From positions 24,844,987-24,908,986 of the forward strand of contig CM069612.1 of assembly GCA_035771175.1 (NCBI GenBank): 64,000 nt of DNA, in the 5' to 3' direction. Both the position numbers and the translations under genes were made by a program. Position 1 is the stretch's first letter; each line of letters begins with the position of its first letter. The notes under the pieces were generated by a model that did not search any database, had not been told where the DNA came from, and saw only the letters and a list, made by a program, of their open reading frames with translations. Positions 11,201 to 22,591 of the stretch are shown one piece after another. This DNA is from Paratinospora sagittata (Eukaryota; Streptophyta; Magnoliopsida; Ranunculales; Menispermaceae).

Positions 11201-11610
11201 ATGCTCCCAACCTTTTGGGATATGTAAGTATAACAGAGCCATACATTTTCTTACTGACAATTTGAAGAATCTATAGAAATTTGACTGCTTTATGTATTTT
11301 ATAGGCTTGGGAACTATTGAGAGAGGAAAGAGGTTTGGAACTTATGGATCAATCAATTCGAGATTCATGTATCGACCAAGAAGTTTTGAAATGCGTTCAA
11401 ATCGGGCTTTTGTGCGTCCAAGAACATGCAGGTGCTCGGCCAACAATATCCTCTGTTGTTTCCATGTTGGGTAATAACACTGCAACTTTGCCGGTGCCTA
11501 AGGAACCCGCTTTTTTCACTGGAAGGATTTCTAGTAACGTTCATTCTGGATTTTCATTGAAGAATTGTTCAATAAATGATTTGACAATCAGTAGCATAGA
11601 GCCCCGATAG
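8234..11610 (+). CDS. G-type lectin S-receptor-like serine/threonine-protein kinase, intact, 7 exons
   Basis: Exons: 8234-9521, 9785-9913, 10138-10307, 10408-10618, 10722-10959, 11073-11223 and 11305-11610 (stop). All joins are GT-AG and keep frame, giving 830 aa. Domain order: signal peptide (1-27), B-lectin (about 30-150), S-locus glycoprotein domain (about 190-290), EGF-like (C293-C316, CGPFGICDV), PAN (about 340-425, with the [14 protein letters not shown] cysteine pattern), transmembrane helix (about 443-466), then kinase. The kinase has glycine loop [11 protein letters not shown] (ends K529), lysine in IAVK (541), HRDLKASN (catalytic D638) and DFG (D656). It is an RD-type kinase and ends in the DUF3403-like [13 protein letters not shown] tail. 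The length is typical of the family. Such receptors sit in the plasma membrane, bind carbohydrate or other ligands, and act in immunity or pollen recognition; the ligand here is unknown. It is the only complete member of a four-copy tandem cluster. Confidence 0.95.
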
Positions 11611-11680
11611 AAGTTCTTTTATTATAACTTCATATTTACAATGCAAAACATGGAACATTATAGATGGTATAGATGAATGT

Positions 11681-11846
11681 TTTTTTTTTTTTTTGTGAGA
11701 TCATAGGTGTCCGGACCCTCTTCCCACTAATCCCACCAGGCCGGACACAATCTAATGGTATCTGTGGCCAACAAATGGTAGAAGACAGACTCTATGAAGT
11801 AGGTTTTAGGTGCTGCACCTTACCCCTCTGCCAACGCTATGTTGGT
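11681..11846 (-). mobile_element. SINE-like retroposon with 13-bp target duplication
   Basis: The insert is bounded by TATAGATGAATGT at 11668-11680 and again at 11847-11859. On the minus strand it starts near AACATAGCGTTGGCAGAGG, carries GGTAAGGTGC, and ends GGCCTGGTGGGATTAG...GGTCCGGACACC followed by a poly(A) tail (poly-T 11680-11694 on plus). The 3' part resembles the tail of plant AU-type SINEs. A clear internal B box is not visible, so the promoter region may be rearranged. It lies about 70 bp past the stop of the intact kinase, probably in its 3' UTR. Confidence 0.8.
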
Positions 11847-12077
11847 TATAGATGAATGTTTAATCATAACTGATCGGAATGTCCTTGAAACACAACTACT
11901 TTGATATGTATATATACATGTATTTGTTTTGGTTAGGATGCTTACAATACTTTTGCTTCATTTGGGGTTTATTGCTCTCTTGTTTTTGAATGTTTTTTTG
12001 TTCTTTTTTTAAAAATAAAAATACAAAATAAAACAAATTAGAAGCTCATACATGAGCACCTCATTATTACATCATAC

Positions 12078-12255
12078 ATTTTTTTTTTTTTTTTATAACT
12101 GAGGGTATCCTGGTATCCAGTCCAGACTAATTCTTTGGGCCCCTGGTTGCTCGAGGGAAATACATCTCTCGTGGCCAACACTAGTGGAGAGTTGAACTCA
12201 TGACATCGTTCACTGAGACGAACGCTCCAAGCCACTCAACCAACCTAAGGTTGGT
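12078..12255 (-). mobile_element. tRNA-derived SINE with 17-bp target duplication
   Basis: The insert is flanked by perfect TCATTATTACATCATAC copies at 12061-12077 and 12256-12272. On the minus strand it reads GGTTGAGTGGCTTGGAGCG (A-box-like), then GAGTTCAACTCT (B-box-like GTTCRANTC) about 35 bp later. It ends in poly(A), seen as poly-T at about 12080-12095. Size, RNA polymerase III boxes, tail and long TSD are those of a SINE. It sits in the 3' flank of cystatin-like copy 1. Confidence 0.9.
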
Positions 12256-12402
12256 TCATTATTACATCATACTAAACCAGAAGATACATCACAACTAACA
12301 ACAGACTAACATTTTGATTAGCTACCACATGCATCCACCCTCTTAACAACATTTGATGATGATGACCTTATTATAATATTACACATAGGCTGGAATAAAG
12401 GA

Positions 12403-12817
12403 CTAAAGCTCCTTGACATCTCCAAATATGCTCTCGTACACAATAGTCTCATAAGGCTGATCCCTTATCCACTATAGGCAGCAATAAGTAATTTATAATT
12501 GTATCCAACGACATCGGCTGATATTATAGATTTGGACATTAGGCTATTGTGTTAGTAAACCTCCTCTCGTTCAGCCTTTATTATACCTGAGAAGAATATG
12601 TGTGGACCGCCTTGCTTGTTCTGCTCAATCACTGCATACTTTGCGAGATTCAACAGATGATCCGCAATGATTGTGGGTTTATAATACCCACCTTGCTTTA
12701 TATCATCAGATGCTGGCCTACAATTACCAGCGAAAGCCATATTGAATAACAAAGGAAGAAGAAATGGAAGAAGAAGAAGAAGAGCAGAGATATAAAGAAC
12801 TCAAGTTGAACCTTCAT
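12403..12817 (-). pseudogene. Cystatin-like secreted protein, copy 1 (decayed)
   Basis: The ATG at 12817 opens MKVQLEFFISLL, the family signal-peptide start. A frameshift in the leucine/phenylalanine stretch puts the rest out of frame. In the new frame NMAFAGN... continues through the helix region (LLNLAKYAVIEQNKQ) and the first strand (SGIIKAEREEVY), then hits TAA. Past this, ADVVGYNY, which corresponds to the QxVxG hairpin region, and further stops are readable. Non-functional. Confidence 0.85.
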
Positions 12818-12904
12818 GTTAATCGATGGATTGATATGTATGATATGTTGTTTTGTTCTGATGATGAGTTCAATAGCTAGTAATTAAACTGGTACTCCCA
12901 ATTT

Positions 12905-14085
12905 ATATTTTTTTTGAGGGGAAACAAAACATTGTATTAATAATAAAAAGAGCAAAAAACAGCCTTATAACCACAACATGGTGTGAGCACAAGGAGTACC
13001 CATAAGCAGAAACAGAACACTAAGACAACATGAGCAAAAAAGCAAAAACAGTAACTAACATAAGCAACCATACCAATTCCTAACCCAATCCATAATCATG
13101 TAATCTTCATTAATGTTAAACGCCACTAACCAAGACCCAGCCATTAATATTATATCATTCCAAAGGGGAGACACATTCCTAAATTCATTCTTGAAGATCC
13201 TATTATTGCGTTCCAGCCACAACATCCAAAACGTGGTCTAAGTAGCCGTCCTCATCACATCCAAAACTTTGCCATGCAGACCACGAACATTCTCCAACTT
13301 CAAGGAATCATTGCACGACCTAGGGGCTCGAAACTTATCACCTAGTCTGAAGTGCCATTCCTCCCAAATTTAGAAGAATAAGAACAAGAAAAGAACGCAT
13401 GATCAACGAACTCAACATCATTCAAACAAAATGGACAACAATGTGGAAACAATGAAAAATGTGGCAATCTCCTTTGAAGCACGTCACCCATATTTAATTT
13501 ATTATGAACCAAAAGCCACCAAAACACTTTAACTTTAGATGACATGTGAGCTTTTCATATGAAGGGGGCAATAGGGAAAGAAAAGGAAGAGTCGTCATCT
13601 TGAAAGGAGGACTTGGTAGTAAAAATACTAGAGAAATGGAGAGACCACACAAACCTTACTTGACCAATAGAGAGAGAAAGGCTTGGCTCAGAAGTGGCAT
13701 CAATGAATCTAAATCTGATTGTTGGCTAACTAATAGGAAAGAAGGGAGGACCAGATTCCATTGGATGGGCTCAGGGATGCTATTATTAATGATAAAATAG
13801 GCGATTGAGAAATAAAGGAAGGGCGACAAATGGTGCAACCTTGAAAAGAGATTAGCAAGAGGGGTATCACTAATCCATCTATCCTCTCAAAAAAAGAGAG
13901 AACAACCATTGCCAACACGTGGGCTCATAAGGAAAATCATATTAGGAAGCAAAGAGATTACAAATTTCTACGGGCTTCTAAAAATAGTTCGGATATTAGG
14001 GATGATTCTCTTACGAAACTCAATCGACTTAAATTTAGTAGGGATAATCCGTTCCAAAGTTCCAATTTCTATAGTTGGAACTTGC
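12905..14085 (-). mobile_element. LINE relic inserted 5' of cystatin-like copy 1
   Basis: On the minus strand 13342-13545 encodes a zf-RVT piece (VKVFWWLLVHNKLNMGDVLQRRL, then CPFCLNDVEFVDHAFFSC). The rest of the 3' end runs to about 12905, where ATTGTATTAATAATAAAAAGAG looks like a LINE tail. Bases 13546-14085 have no recognisable domain and may be the interior of the same element or another insertion. The cystatin upstream sequence resumes near 14086 (TGCCCACTTGTACGTACTG), so the unit split a formerly continuous 5' flank. Confidence 0.65.
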
Positions 14086-15629
14086 TAGATATGAATAGCA
14101 ATTGTCGTGCATGCCCACTTGTACGTACTGTCTTTTGTTATATCAGAAGGGAAGAGCTGAAGGTACACATCTCAAAACACCCTCCAGCCATTGAGTTTTC
14201 CCCTCGTTTTGAAACATGTACCCCTAACACAATTCATATAAAAATACGTGAATTATGCATTACATACGGAGCAATGCTAGAACAATTTTATTTTTTAACG
14301 TAATTTTTAACTTATGCTGATATGGTATTATTTACGTATAATATGGGAAATTTTTTTTTTAACATGATCAGAGGTGATTAGATTACGTATTGTTACGTAA
14401 TACAATATTGTAAAAAATATTGATGATTGCGTCTCCTCCAACATTTTTTTTAAATATATATTTAAAAATAAAATTTTCATAAAGACGTTGGGCATGAATG
14501 CAAGGGGCTGACCCTAAAGGATGGATAGGATGCGCGTGTATAGCTTACATTAAAAAATACATTGGGTTCTAGCATTGATATTTTACGTTGACGACCAACC
14601 TCTCTTTTCCATATCTCATCAAAAAATGTATCCGTAGTTGGTCCGTGTGGTGTTAGATTATCAAGAGAGTACATTAACATGATTAGGACCAAATGAGCTA
14701 CCTATCAGGGAGTTGGTGACTGAAGCGCCGCTAAACGATAGTCATAACTATAACAGTCGTAAGGTACATAGGTGTTATTAGTTAACTTTCCTTGTAAACG
14801 TTATGTGCGACGTACGAGCTGTCTTCTGTTATTTAGAAACACGTAAATTTTGTACGTCATAGATAGAAATTTAAAGTTGTAGTTGCGCTTGTATAGTTAC
14901 ATTTTTTGTAATTAAAATGATAATATTTTACTTTTTTTTTTCTTATGGAAACTTGAGAGATAAGGTGAAATTGAGGATAATATAGAAGAGGTAGGAGACG
15001 TGGGTGTTACGATTAATATATCATATTGCTTGTTGAAAATAGCATGGGTGTTATATATGATCCCTAAGGCAGGTGTACGTTTGTATTAATCTGTTTAGAA
15101 TATATTCTTCTTCTTTGCTTTTCATTAAAAAAGAAATAATAATACTCAAACAAATTAAAAGTTCACACATGAGCACATTATACGAAATGAGTAACTACAA
15201 CACACGACATTTTGATAAGTAACCACATGCACAAGCACCCTCATACAGACATTGACGAGGACCTTATTATAATAATAATATTACAGAAACAAACTCATAC
15301 ATGAGCACCTTGTTATTACATCATTAATGGTTTGGTACAAAGGAACTTTTTTTTATTTTTTTATTTGTAGAAGATTCATTTCTATTTCCAATCAATCTAG
15401 CTCTAATCTCGTAGTACATCTTAGAATACAATGTGTGCAGACATAACCCGAGAATAGAGGACATAATCATCACAAAGAGGGCAAAAGCATCGTAACAAGA
15501 AGGTGAAACCCTTTCAACAAACCACCCACCCTCCCTTACTAGCATAAAAATCCTGGCTACTAGTGTAACCAAGAATGAGAAAAACTACATAAACTACTTA
15601 GACTACACCATAAACAAACTTAATCAAAC
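14086..15629. other. AT-rich spacer; cystatin-type 5' flank and 3' flank of copy 2
   Basis: About 14100-14260 and 14820-14900 carry cystatin-flank words (CCCACTTGTAC, GTGAATTTTGTACGTCATAGATAGAAATTTAAA). An 82-codon open frame on the minus strand (15324-15572) has two hydrophobic stretches and the words YEIRARLIGN. Related but broken sequence is found 3' of copies 4 and 7 (about 19440-19700 and 35455-35700). It could be a 3' UTR or a relic of another gene; I do not recognise it. Confidence 0.45.
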
Positions 15630-16033
15630 CATGGAAGAAAGCACTTAAGGTCCTTGACATCTTCCGATAAGCTCTCATACACATAAAAAGTAGCAAGACA
15701 GATGTAATCTACAATTGTATCCAAGCACCTCGTCAACTTCAACCAATATTCAAGATTTGGACATTAGATTATTTTGTTGCTTAACCACCTCTCGTTCAAC
15801 CCTTGTTACCCTTACGAAGTAAAGGTAAAACCAATAATCGCCTCTCCTATTTTTCTCATCCACGGCATACTTTCCGAGATCATTCACAAGATCGGTTATA
15901 CTTATGATTTCATACACACGGTGCCTTACATCATCACATACCGATCCATCAATCAGCGAAAGCCACATTGAAGAACAAAGGAAAAACGTAGAAGAATAAT
16001 AATAGAGATAATGAACTGAACTTGAACTTTCAT
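15630..16033 (-). pseudogene. Cystatin-like secreted protein, copy 2 (decayed)
   Basis: The ATG at 16033 starts MKVQVQFIIS, but the run before FFNVAF is 2 nt short relative to copy 3. This frame change is shared with copy 4. An extra T in GATTGATGGATCGG shifts the frame again at the mature N-terminus. Then VYEIISITDLVNDLGKYAVDEKN...YFVRVTRVEREVVKQQNN is open and is followed by a stop and further stops. The hairpin reads VDEVLGYN. It is a non-functional member of the copy 2/4/7 subfamily. Confidence 0.85.
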
Positions 16034-17425
16034 ATTAATGGATGGATTGATATGATGTGTTTTTTATTTTTGTTTTGATGATGAGTTTGATAGCTAAACT
16101 GGTAATCTAAATTTAAAGTTGAAGCTTGGTGCATAGAAATAGTACATGTGGTGCCCACTTGTAGGAGCTATCTTTTGTTATATAAATTAGGAATTTTTAG
16201 AGTTTGAGTCCCTTGGTTATCTCTAACTAGTGTAGAGGTCTCATAGTTTTTCATTTATGACATTATATGTATATGAAATTGAATTGGTAAATTATAAGCA
16301 TTCTATTGTTATAAGTGCATTGTATTTGCATTCATAAAATATTTTTGACATTGAGCACGCTTTGACATTTTGGATTAAATGCTTTAAGGCGCAAATTGTC
16401 GTTCTATCACTTGTTTTTCAGGAAGAATTATGCTGATTCTACTTGGATAGGTGTACTTTGGGGTGAGATCTACCTTGTTTTATTAAATCACAAATATGTA
16501 CCTTCATTATTTAAAATCTATATTTCATAAGATTATTAGTTTCTCATGAAGTGATTTTGAGAAAGAAATTTCACACCTGGTAATAGGTGTGGTTTGGGTT
16601 AAAAAATCAGGGTGTGAACATAAACATATAACAGTATATAAAAATGATTGAAACAAGTAGTTATTACTGATTTTCCCCATAAATAGCATAAAATATTGAA
16701 TCATCTCATCAAAAAACATATTGTATTATAAAATAACTATTATACAAGAAATCACCTTATCTCAATTATTATCCCTCACGTGTGTTCAAGTGTTTCAACA
16801 AGATCTAAACTTGGAAAGAGATTTATTCTTATCATATGAGTAACAATTGTTTTGAAGAAAAAAAATATATAAAAAAGAGTGATTACATCCATTCAACAAG
16901 CTGTTATTGCCGCTTGATCTACAATCATCGAACAACCCAATTAAAGGATATTAGAATAATATTAATTTAACTACAAAAAATATAATTATAACTGTAACTA
17001 TACATTTACAATCATTAAATGGATGTGTGATGCATAACTGAAGGTGTGCGTGTAATGAATGTTCTAATAATTGTGTTTATGTAGTTGTACTTGAAGTTGT
17101 AATTTTTTTTTTTGTAATTGGATTAAAATTTCTCTTTATATTAAAATGTTTATAATATATTCTTTGCTTTTCAAAAAAAAAAAAAACTAAAAAAGAAAAA
17201 AAAAAGAAAAAAACCAAAAAATTAAATCAAACAAACTAGAAGCTCATATGTGAGCACCTTACCATATATTGCATCATACAAAACGAGAACAAACATACAT
17301 AACAAACTATTGACACAACATTAATTTTGATTAGCAACTTTGCACGGAGTACCCTCATACAAACATTGATGAGTAGATTATTATACTATTTAAACAAAGA
17401 AGCTCATATATAAATGACCACCTTG
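16034..17425. other. Spacer; left edge of duplicated block I
   Basis: No gene is seen. About 16080-16200 is the cystatin-type 5' flank (GATAGCTAAACTGG, GTGCCCACTTGTAGG). From about 16480 to 16970 the sequence matches 32690-33180 (CTATATTTCATAA, TTTCACACCTGGT, CAACAAGCTGTTATTGCCGC); this is the left edge of the large tandem duplication. Poly-A runs occur near 17175-17215. About 17220-17425 is the 3' flank of copy 3, shared with 33300-33458. Confidence 0.6.
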
Positions 17426-17851
17426 TTATTCCATCATACGGGGGAGTACTTCTAGATCTCTGTAGTCAAACAACTCAAGCTCCCTGTATTTTTCCAATAA
17501 GCTCTCATACACAATAGCCACATAAGGGTGAGGCTCCAACCTCCCAATGTGAGCAGAAATATGAAATTTATAATAGTATCCATGATCACGATATCGTTTA
17601 GCCTCCTTGCGTGCTGCATCTATTACCTTTACAAAGTTTACGTATGGATAATTGTGTAGATCGTTTTTCGCCTTCACAGCAAACTTTGCGAGATCTATCT
17701 CATGATCGGTTATGGCTATGGGTTCATACTTGTCCTGCTTTATATCATCAGATATCGATCCATCACCAGCGAAAGCCACATTGAAGAACAAAGAAAAAAG
17801 AAGAAGAAGAAGAATAGCAGAGAAAATGAACTGATGAACTTGAACTTTCAT
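17426..17851 (-). CDS. Cystatin-like secreted protein, copy 3 (intact, 141 aa)
   Basis: A single exon. An open frame extends 20 codons further upstream, but MKVQVHQ is the start shared by all copies and begins a clean signal peptide (cleavage probably AFA28/G29). The mature part has the phytocystatin outline. A helix motif LAKFAVKAKN (54-63) corresponds to the plant LARFAV signature. The first strand is PYVNFVKVIDAARKEA (69-84). The YYYKFHIS strand (92-99) and PYVAIVYESLLEKYRELELF (109-128) match the last strands, where cystatins have A-x-V-W-x-K-P-W. The inhibitory QxVxG loop is not preserved (YRDHG at 87-91), and the tryptophan loop lacks W. It is probably secreted. Protease inhibition is uncertain; an aspartic-protease-inhibitor-like (SQAPI-type) relative is another possibility. 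Confidence 0.78.
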   Translation of the reverse strand: MKVQVHQFIFSAILLLLLFSLFFNVAFAGDGSISDDIKQDKYEPIAITDHEIDLAKFAVKAKNDLHNYPYVNFVKVIDAARKEAKRYRDHGYYYKFHISAHIGRLEPHPYVAIVYESLLEKYRELELFDYRDLEVLPRMME

Positions 17852-17929
17852 ATTAATGGATGGATTGTTATGATATGGTTTTTTTTTTCTTTGTTTTGAC
17901 GATGAATTCAATAGCTAAACTGAAGCTTG

Positions 17930-18660
17930 ATACATAGAAATAGTAGATGTGTACATGCCCACTTGTGCGAGCTATCTTTTAAAAATGTGGCCATGAACGG
18001 TCCATATGACTTAGAGAGTACAATGATTACATTATCAATTTGAAATGTGGCCATTAGTGGACCAGTAATATCAATTTGAAATGTTTGTATTGTATTTAGG
18101 CATGTATGGGTTATACATCTTCTAAACCAAGTGTTGAGATATTTTGCCTTTCTTATCCGTGCCAATTTGGCAATCCATCAGTCATCTCAACCTCTGACCC
18201 CCCTGAGTTGTCATCGACAATACCTAGTCAGCTCGCATTTCCGAAAAATTATTACGATCCTCTGTGTCCTCAACCTACCTCATTTACCTCATTATAATTA
18301 CACGTGTCATTTTTCTATTAGATTAAACTTATTCCAAGTAATTTTGTGCAAGCGCTATTGGATGGGCTATGTTTTTAAGAAACGTTTGTTACCATGTGCT
18401 CATTTAGGCTTGCTGAAATAATGCATGTGTGGGGCCGTATAGTGTTAGGACTCGCACATAAGTCGCTATCAGTATTGCCTAGCTATCGTACGCTGTATGC
18501 TGCATTCGACACCTGTACACGTGTATTCCGCCTTCGCACGCGTGCGTTGGAGCCTGCTGTGTACGTGTTGGGATTCAATGGCATGTGCGCGTGCGAGAGC
18601 CTTTTGGTTTATAGCGCTTCGTTGTTGAACCACAAAAGGTAGCAGCCGCAGATTGATAGT
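17930..18660. other. Spacer shared by both duplicated blocks
   Basis: No gene is recognised. The region matches about 34480-35110, including TGAGTTGTCATCGACAATACC, ACACGTGTCATTTTTCTATTAG, a CATGTGTGGGGCCGTATAGTGT box and a CG-rich stretch near 18480-18560. Open frames across it (up to 96 codons) are not conserved between the copies. It lies 5' of cystatin copy 3 and 3' of copy 4. Confidence 0.6.
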
Positions 18661-19731
18661 CGTCTTTCAAACAATTTTTTTTTTTTTAGGGTGAAACAAA
18701 AAGGTGTTAGATAAATATTAAACACTAAATTATTACACTAGACACTCTCCCCCGGGTATCTAGCCTGTTGAGACCGACTAGTCTCTGTACCAATAAACGG
18801 GCCAAAACCTTCAAGCTAAACTATTTTTTAAAGTATTACCTTTGAAACAAGTTTCATTTGAAGAATTTTCATATTGAACTTATACTTTATCTCTTTTATT
18901 AAAAATCCGTTTGAAGTAAAGTAAACAACTTTTTACTCAAATTATTAGCACAATTTTAAATCTCATATCATTACTGGCTGAAGGAGAAATATGAGTGATA
19001 GTTCATAGGATACAATTGTACTTTAATTTATATTTCTTTTAACTGTACTAAGAACTGTAACAATAGTTATACAAACTGTTGAATCTTTGTTTATGTATTT
19101 AGACAAATAGTCTGTCCATACCAGTCAAGTTGAGCACATAGATAGTTCTCTAGCCTGCAAATTGAGAAGTGAATAGGTTATTCTCAAGCCCATAAGTTGA
19201 GATAAGTAGTTCTCTAACCTATAAATCGAGAAGGAGAGAGATTGTTTTCAAACCGGTAAGTTGAGAAAGTATAGGTAATTTTTAGCTTGTAAGTCGAGAG
19301 GTTGTGAAAGTTTAGTCTTCACGTGTGAAGAAGATCCCCAAAGATGCTATCCCAGCACAAGAGCACTACTCATTATAATAATAATATTACACAAAGAAAC
19401 TCATAAATGGCCACCTTGTTATTACAATGGTTTGGTCCAAAGGACTTTTTTTTTTTTTCCTTTTCTTTTGTAAAAGATTCATTTATATTTCTGTATCATC
19501 TCTAATCTCGGAGTACATTCTGCCAACAAAGATGATACGTTCTAGAGTACAATGATGCACAACAATGAACTCTTAGGCTTATAAAGAAAGTGGGCAAAAC
19601 CCAAGAACAGAGGATACAATCCTCGCAACAAGAGGCCAAAAACATCGCAATAAGAAGGTAAAACCCTTTCAATAAACCCTCGTTATTAGCATAAAAATCC
19701 TACTTAGACTACAACAGAAACAAACTTAATC
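18661..19731. other. Spacer 3' of cystatin-like copy 4
   Basis: No gene is seen. A poly-T run at about 18675 followed by TAGGGTGAAACAAAAAGG resembles the tail of a minus-strand retroposon, but I find no target duplication. About 19080-19731 matches 35100-35770 (GTCAAGTTGAGCACATAGATA, TTCACGTGTGAAGAAGATCCCC). That is the 3' flank of copies 4 and 7, cut at 19731 by the solo LTR. Confidence 0.5.
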
Positions 19732-22583
19732 TGTGACGCCCCGAAAATTATTTCATTTAGCCCATAACCCCAATTGCACTTTGCCCAAACTCTATGCGTT
19801 GCCTTGATAAGTTTGGTGTTTGTTTGATGTTTGTTTGATGGTTGTTTAATGTTTGTGTAGTTGATGCTTGATAATGTATATAAATATGTGTATCATAAAT
19901 TGTATATGGGTCATGTTAAATTAAATTATAATGCATATGCTATTATTTATGCATGGGCCCATTAAACCATGAATTGATATGAGTTAGTATTGATTGAATA
20001 AAAGGATAAATGAGAATGAAAATTTAGTGTATTAAATGGATTGAACATCTAAAATACATGAAAGCATGAAATTGGTTAAAGTACATGTGGTTGGTATGAG
20101 TAGTATGAAACCAATACATGTGAAGGTTGGTGCATGAAAGTGGACAAGTGTCCCATGCCCTCAAGGAAGTGCTAGAATGAGTGGAGGGAATCAAGGAGAG
20201 AATCAAGGAGGGAATCAAGGAAGTGCTAGAAAGAGGTGAGTGGAGAGAAAGAAAAAGAAATAAAAGAAAAGAAGAGAAAGGAAAGAAGAAGAGAAAGGAA
20301 GAGGGAGTTGCAAGAGGAAGATCTCTGCGATATTTTTATCAAAGAGCTGGATCTTTAGGATATATGGTCAGATTGAGCTCAAAATTTGTCAGCAAGTTCA
20401 TAGCTTATGGTTATTCATTCTGGTCGGTGGAGATCCTGATCAGAAGTTTCGTCTAAGCGATCTAACCTCTCAAACAAAGCTGGTCGGAAAGTCTGGATTT
20501 TTCGTGCCGTTTCGCTCAAACTTCTAGATCTCCTTAATCTACCGTTGGATGGATATAAAATTTGGGTATGTAGTGTACAACTGATATTTATGCATTAGGA
20601 ACGGTGGAGATCGTGATTATAGGTTGTTTTTGAGAGATCTAACCTCTCAAACAAAGCTGGTCGGAAAGTCTGGATTTCTCGTGCCGTTTCGCTCAAACTT
20701 ATAGATCTCCTCAATCTACCGTTGGATGTATATCAAATTTAGGTATGTAGTTTAAAACTGATATTTATGCATTCTGAACGGTGGAGATGTTTATAATGTA
20801 AGTATGTTGTGTGATATAGTCATGTAAGTTTGAGTATTTGCGGCAGGAAAGGAGAAATTGTCTGATTAGAGACTTGTTCATCAAAGATACTTATCTTTTC
20901 GGTCCACCGTTGGATTGGACTGATATTTGGAAAAAAGGTTTGTTTCTTCACATAATTAAATCTGTACGGTTGATCTTGTGATTACATATTTTCTGTTGGT
21001 AGATTGATACATCTGAACAAAATATTAAATGAAGAATTGGTAGGGTTGCTTGTATTAGACCCAAATTTAGAATATGAACTTAGACCTTTCCAAATAGCTT
21101 GCATGTCAACTATGTTGACCTAGTTGCCATTGTTGATGAACCCATGATGCAAAATCAGTGATATACATGGTTCAACATGGTGACCTAGTGTAAATCGACA
21201 ATATGGCCTAAGTATGGAAAATTTCATATTTTAGGGCTTTTGATGCTTTTGGATGCAACTTATGTTTAATTAAGCATGATTAGGGTTGATTATGCTACTG
21301 ATTTGGTGGTTGTGACCATATCATGGGTTAGGCCTACTTGTAATCAAGTGACCCAATTTAGGCATGTTTATGCCTAAGGAATTGAAAATCAGTATTTTTG
21401 ATTAATAGAATGGTTTATGAATGAGAACTATGCATTAGAGGCCTAAGTCATGTGATTTGAGTTGAATAACGGGATTAGATGGGATTTAGGCCTATTGTCT
21501 ATATGTGGGCTGATTTATGGTTGATGTGTAATGTCTATGTGATTGAGCATAGAAATTGATGTATGGTAGGATATTGATGAATGTTTCAGGATCTTGATTG
21601 GGTTGATTCGGTTTGGTGGTCGTGTGTGGTTAAATACTCTCGCGAGGCTTGGTTGTGAGTAGACTTCATTTATGATTATATCTTTTATGTCATCATATCA
21701 CTTATATATATTGTATGTTGAAAGCATGAATGTGTTCTAATGTTTTGAATGATGCATTGATTTGAGAAAACCTTATGACTTTGGTTGGGCCCATCTATCT
21801 GGCTAATAGGGGGACTTAACCTTGTCATAAGAGGGTTTTAGGAAAGGAAATTATTGGGGTCAACGGTACGGTGAAATAGACGTGCACTAGTAACCCAATG
21901 CATGTGGAATGTGGATGCAAATTGATAAGCTTTTACTTGTATCGAACTTATTATAAATGCTTGATATCTATATGTTATGAGCTTTTAATCATGATACACA
22001 TTGACATGCATACATGATATTTATTGATGAGTATTGGTAGCATATTTGAATTCTATTCACTGGGCACCGTTGGCTCACTCTCATTTTCCTCTTTCAGGTC
22101 CTTCTGTCCCGAATAAGGGCAAATAAGTAGTCATATCTTGAGGGCCTTGCCTGCGATAGAATCCAAGGCCTCGATGTGAGTTGAGAGACATTTTGATTGA
22201 ACTGTGTTTTAAATTATGAAGTATTATATTTTGGATTATGTAATTATAACACTTACCACATTGTAGTATGGGTGAGTTGGGACTTGTTGGATAGACCATG
22301 TGGGCATATGAAGGTTTTTATTTGTACCCACAATTTTGGACTTTATGTATATGTCAATTTTAATGGACTGTAGCGATTATGATTTTATTTATGGTTCATT
22401 TTTATGGATTATCTCTTCTCTTGGATGATTAATATGGTGGGTAGTTTTGTTTAGTACCTTTCGATATTTAGTACCTCACGGGAGTTGAGGAGTGGTCGGA
22501 GATGCCTACGCCGGGCGTCCCGCCCCGGCATTCCGCATGCCACTCCCTGCGGGGTTGGTGGTCCGGGGCGCGGGGTCGCCACA
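19732..22583 (+). mobile_element. Solo LTR of Ty3/gypsy family 1, TSD TAATC
   Basis: It begins TGTGACGCCCCGAAAATT and ends CGGGGTCGCCACA, the two ends of the complete family 1 LTR at 36199-39159, in the opposite orientation. The TSD TAATC is exact at 19727-19731 and 22584-22588. No internal coding sequence is present, so unequal LTR recombination has removed the body. It sits in the 3' flank of cystatin copy 4 and is absent from the matching place in block II (35769 reads straight through ACTTAATCAAATCATTG), so it came after the segmental duplication. Confidence 0.96.
20459..20812. repeat. 177-bp tandem subrepeat inside the family 1 LTR
   Basis: GATCTAACCTCTCAAAC begins at 20459 and again at 20636, exactly 177 bp apart. 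Each unit goes on through GCTGGTCGGAAAGTCTGG, ...CTACCGTTGGATG... and AACGGTGGAGAT. The same spacing occurs in the solo LTR at 59253-62228 (AGACTTTCCG at 61341 and 61518) and about 175 bp in the intact LTR (CCGACCAGC at 38262 and 38437). A further, diverged unit follows. Confidence 0.88.
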
Positions 22584-22591
22584 TAATCGAA

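Noticed and set aside
17852..17911. 20-codon N-terminal extension of cystatin copy 3
   Set aside because: It would put a basic, polar segment before the signal peptide and is not conserved in the other copies, which start at MKVQ/MKVH.
18394..18642. 82-codon frame in the CG-rich spacer
   Set aside because: The duplicate region in block II (34953-35147) breaks the frame, so no coding conservation.
18675..18810. Possible third SINE (poly-T followed by GGTGAAACAAAAAGG)
   Set aside because: No target duplication and no polymerase III boxes could be found; left as spacer.
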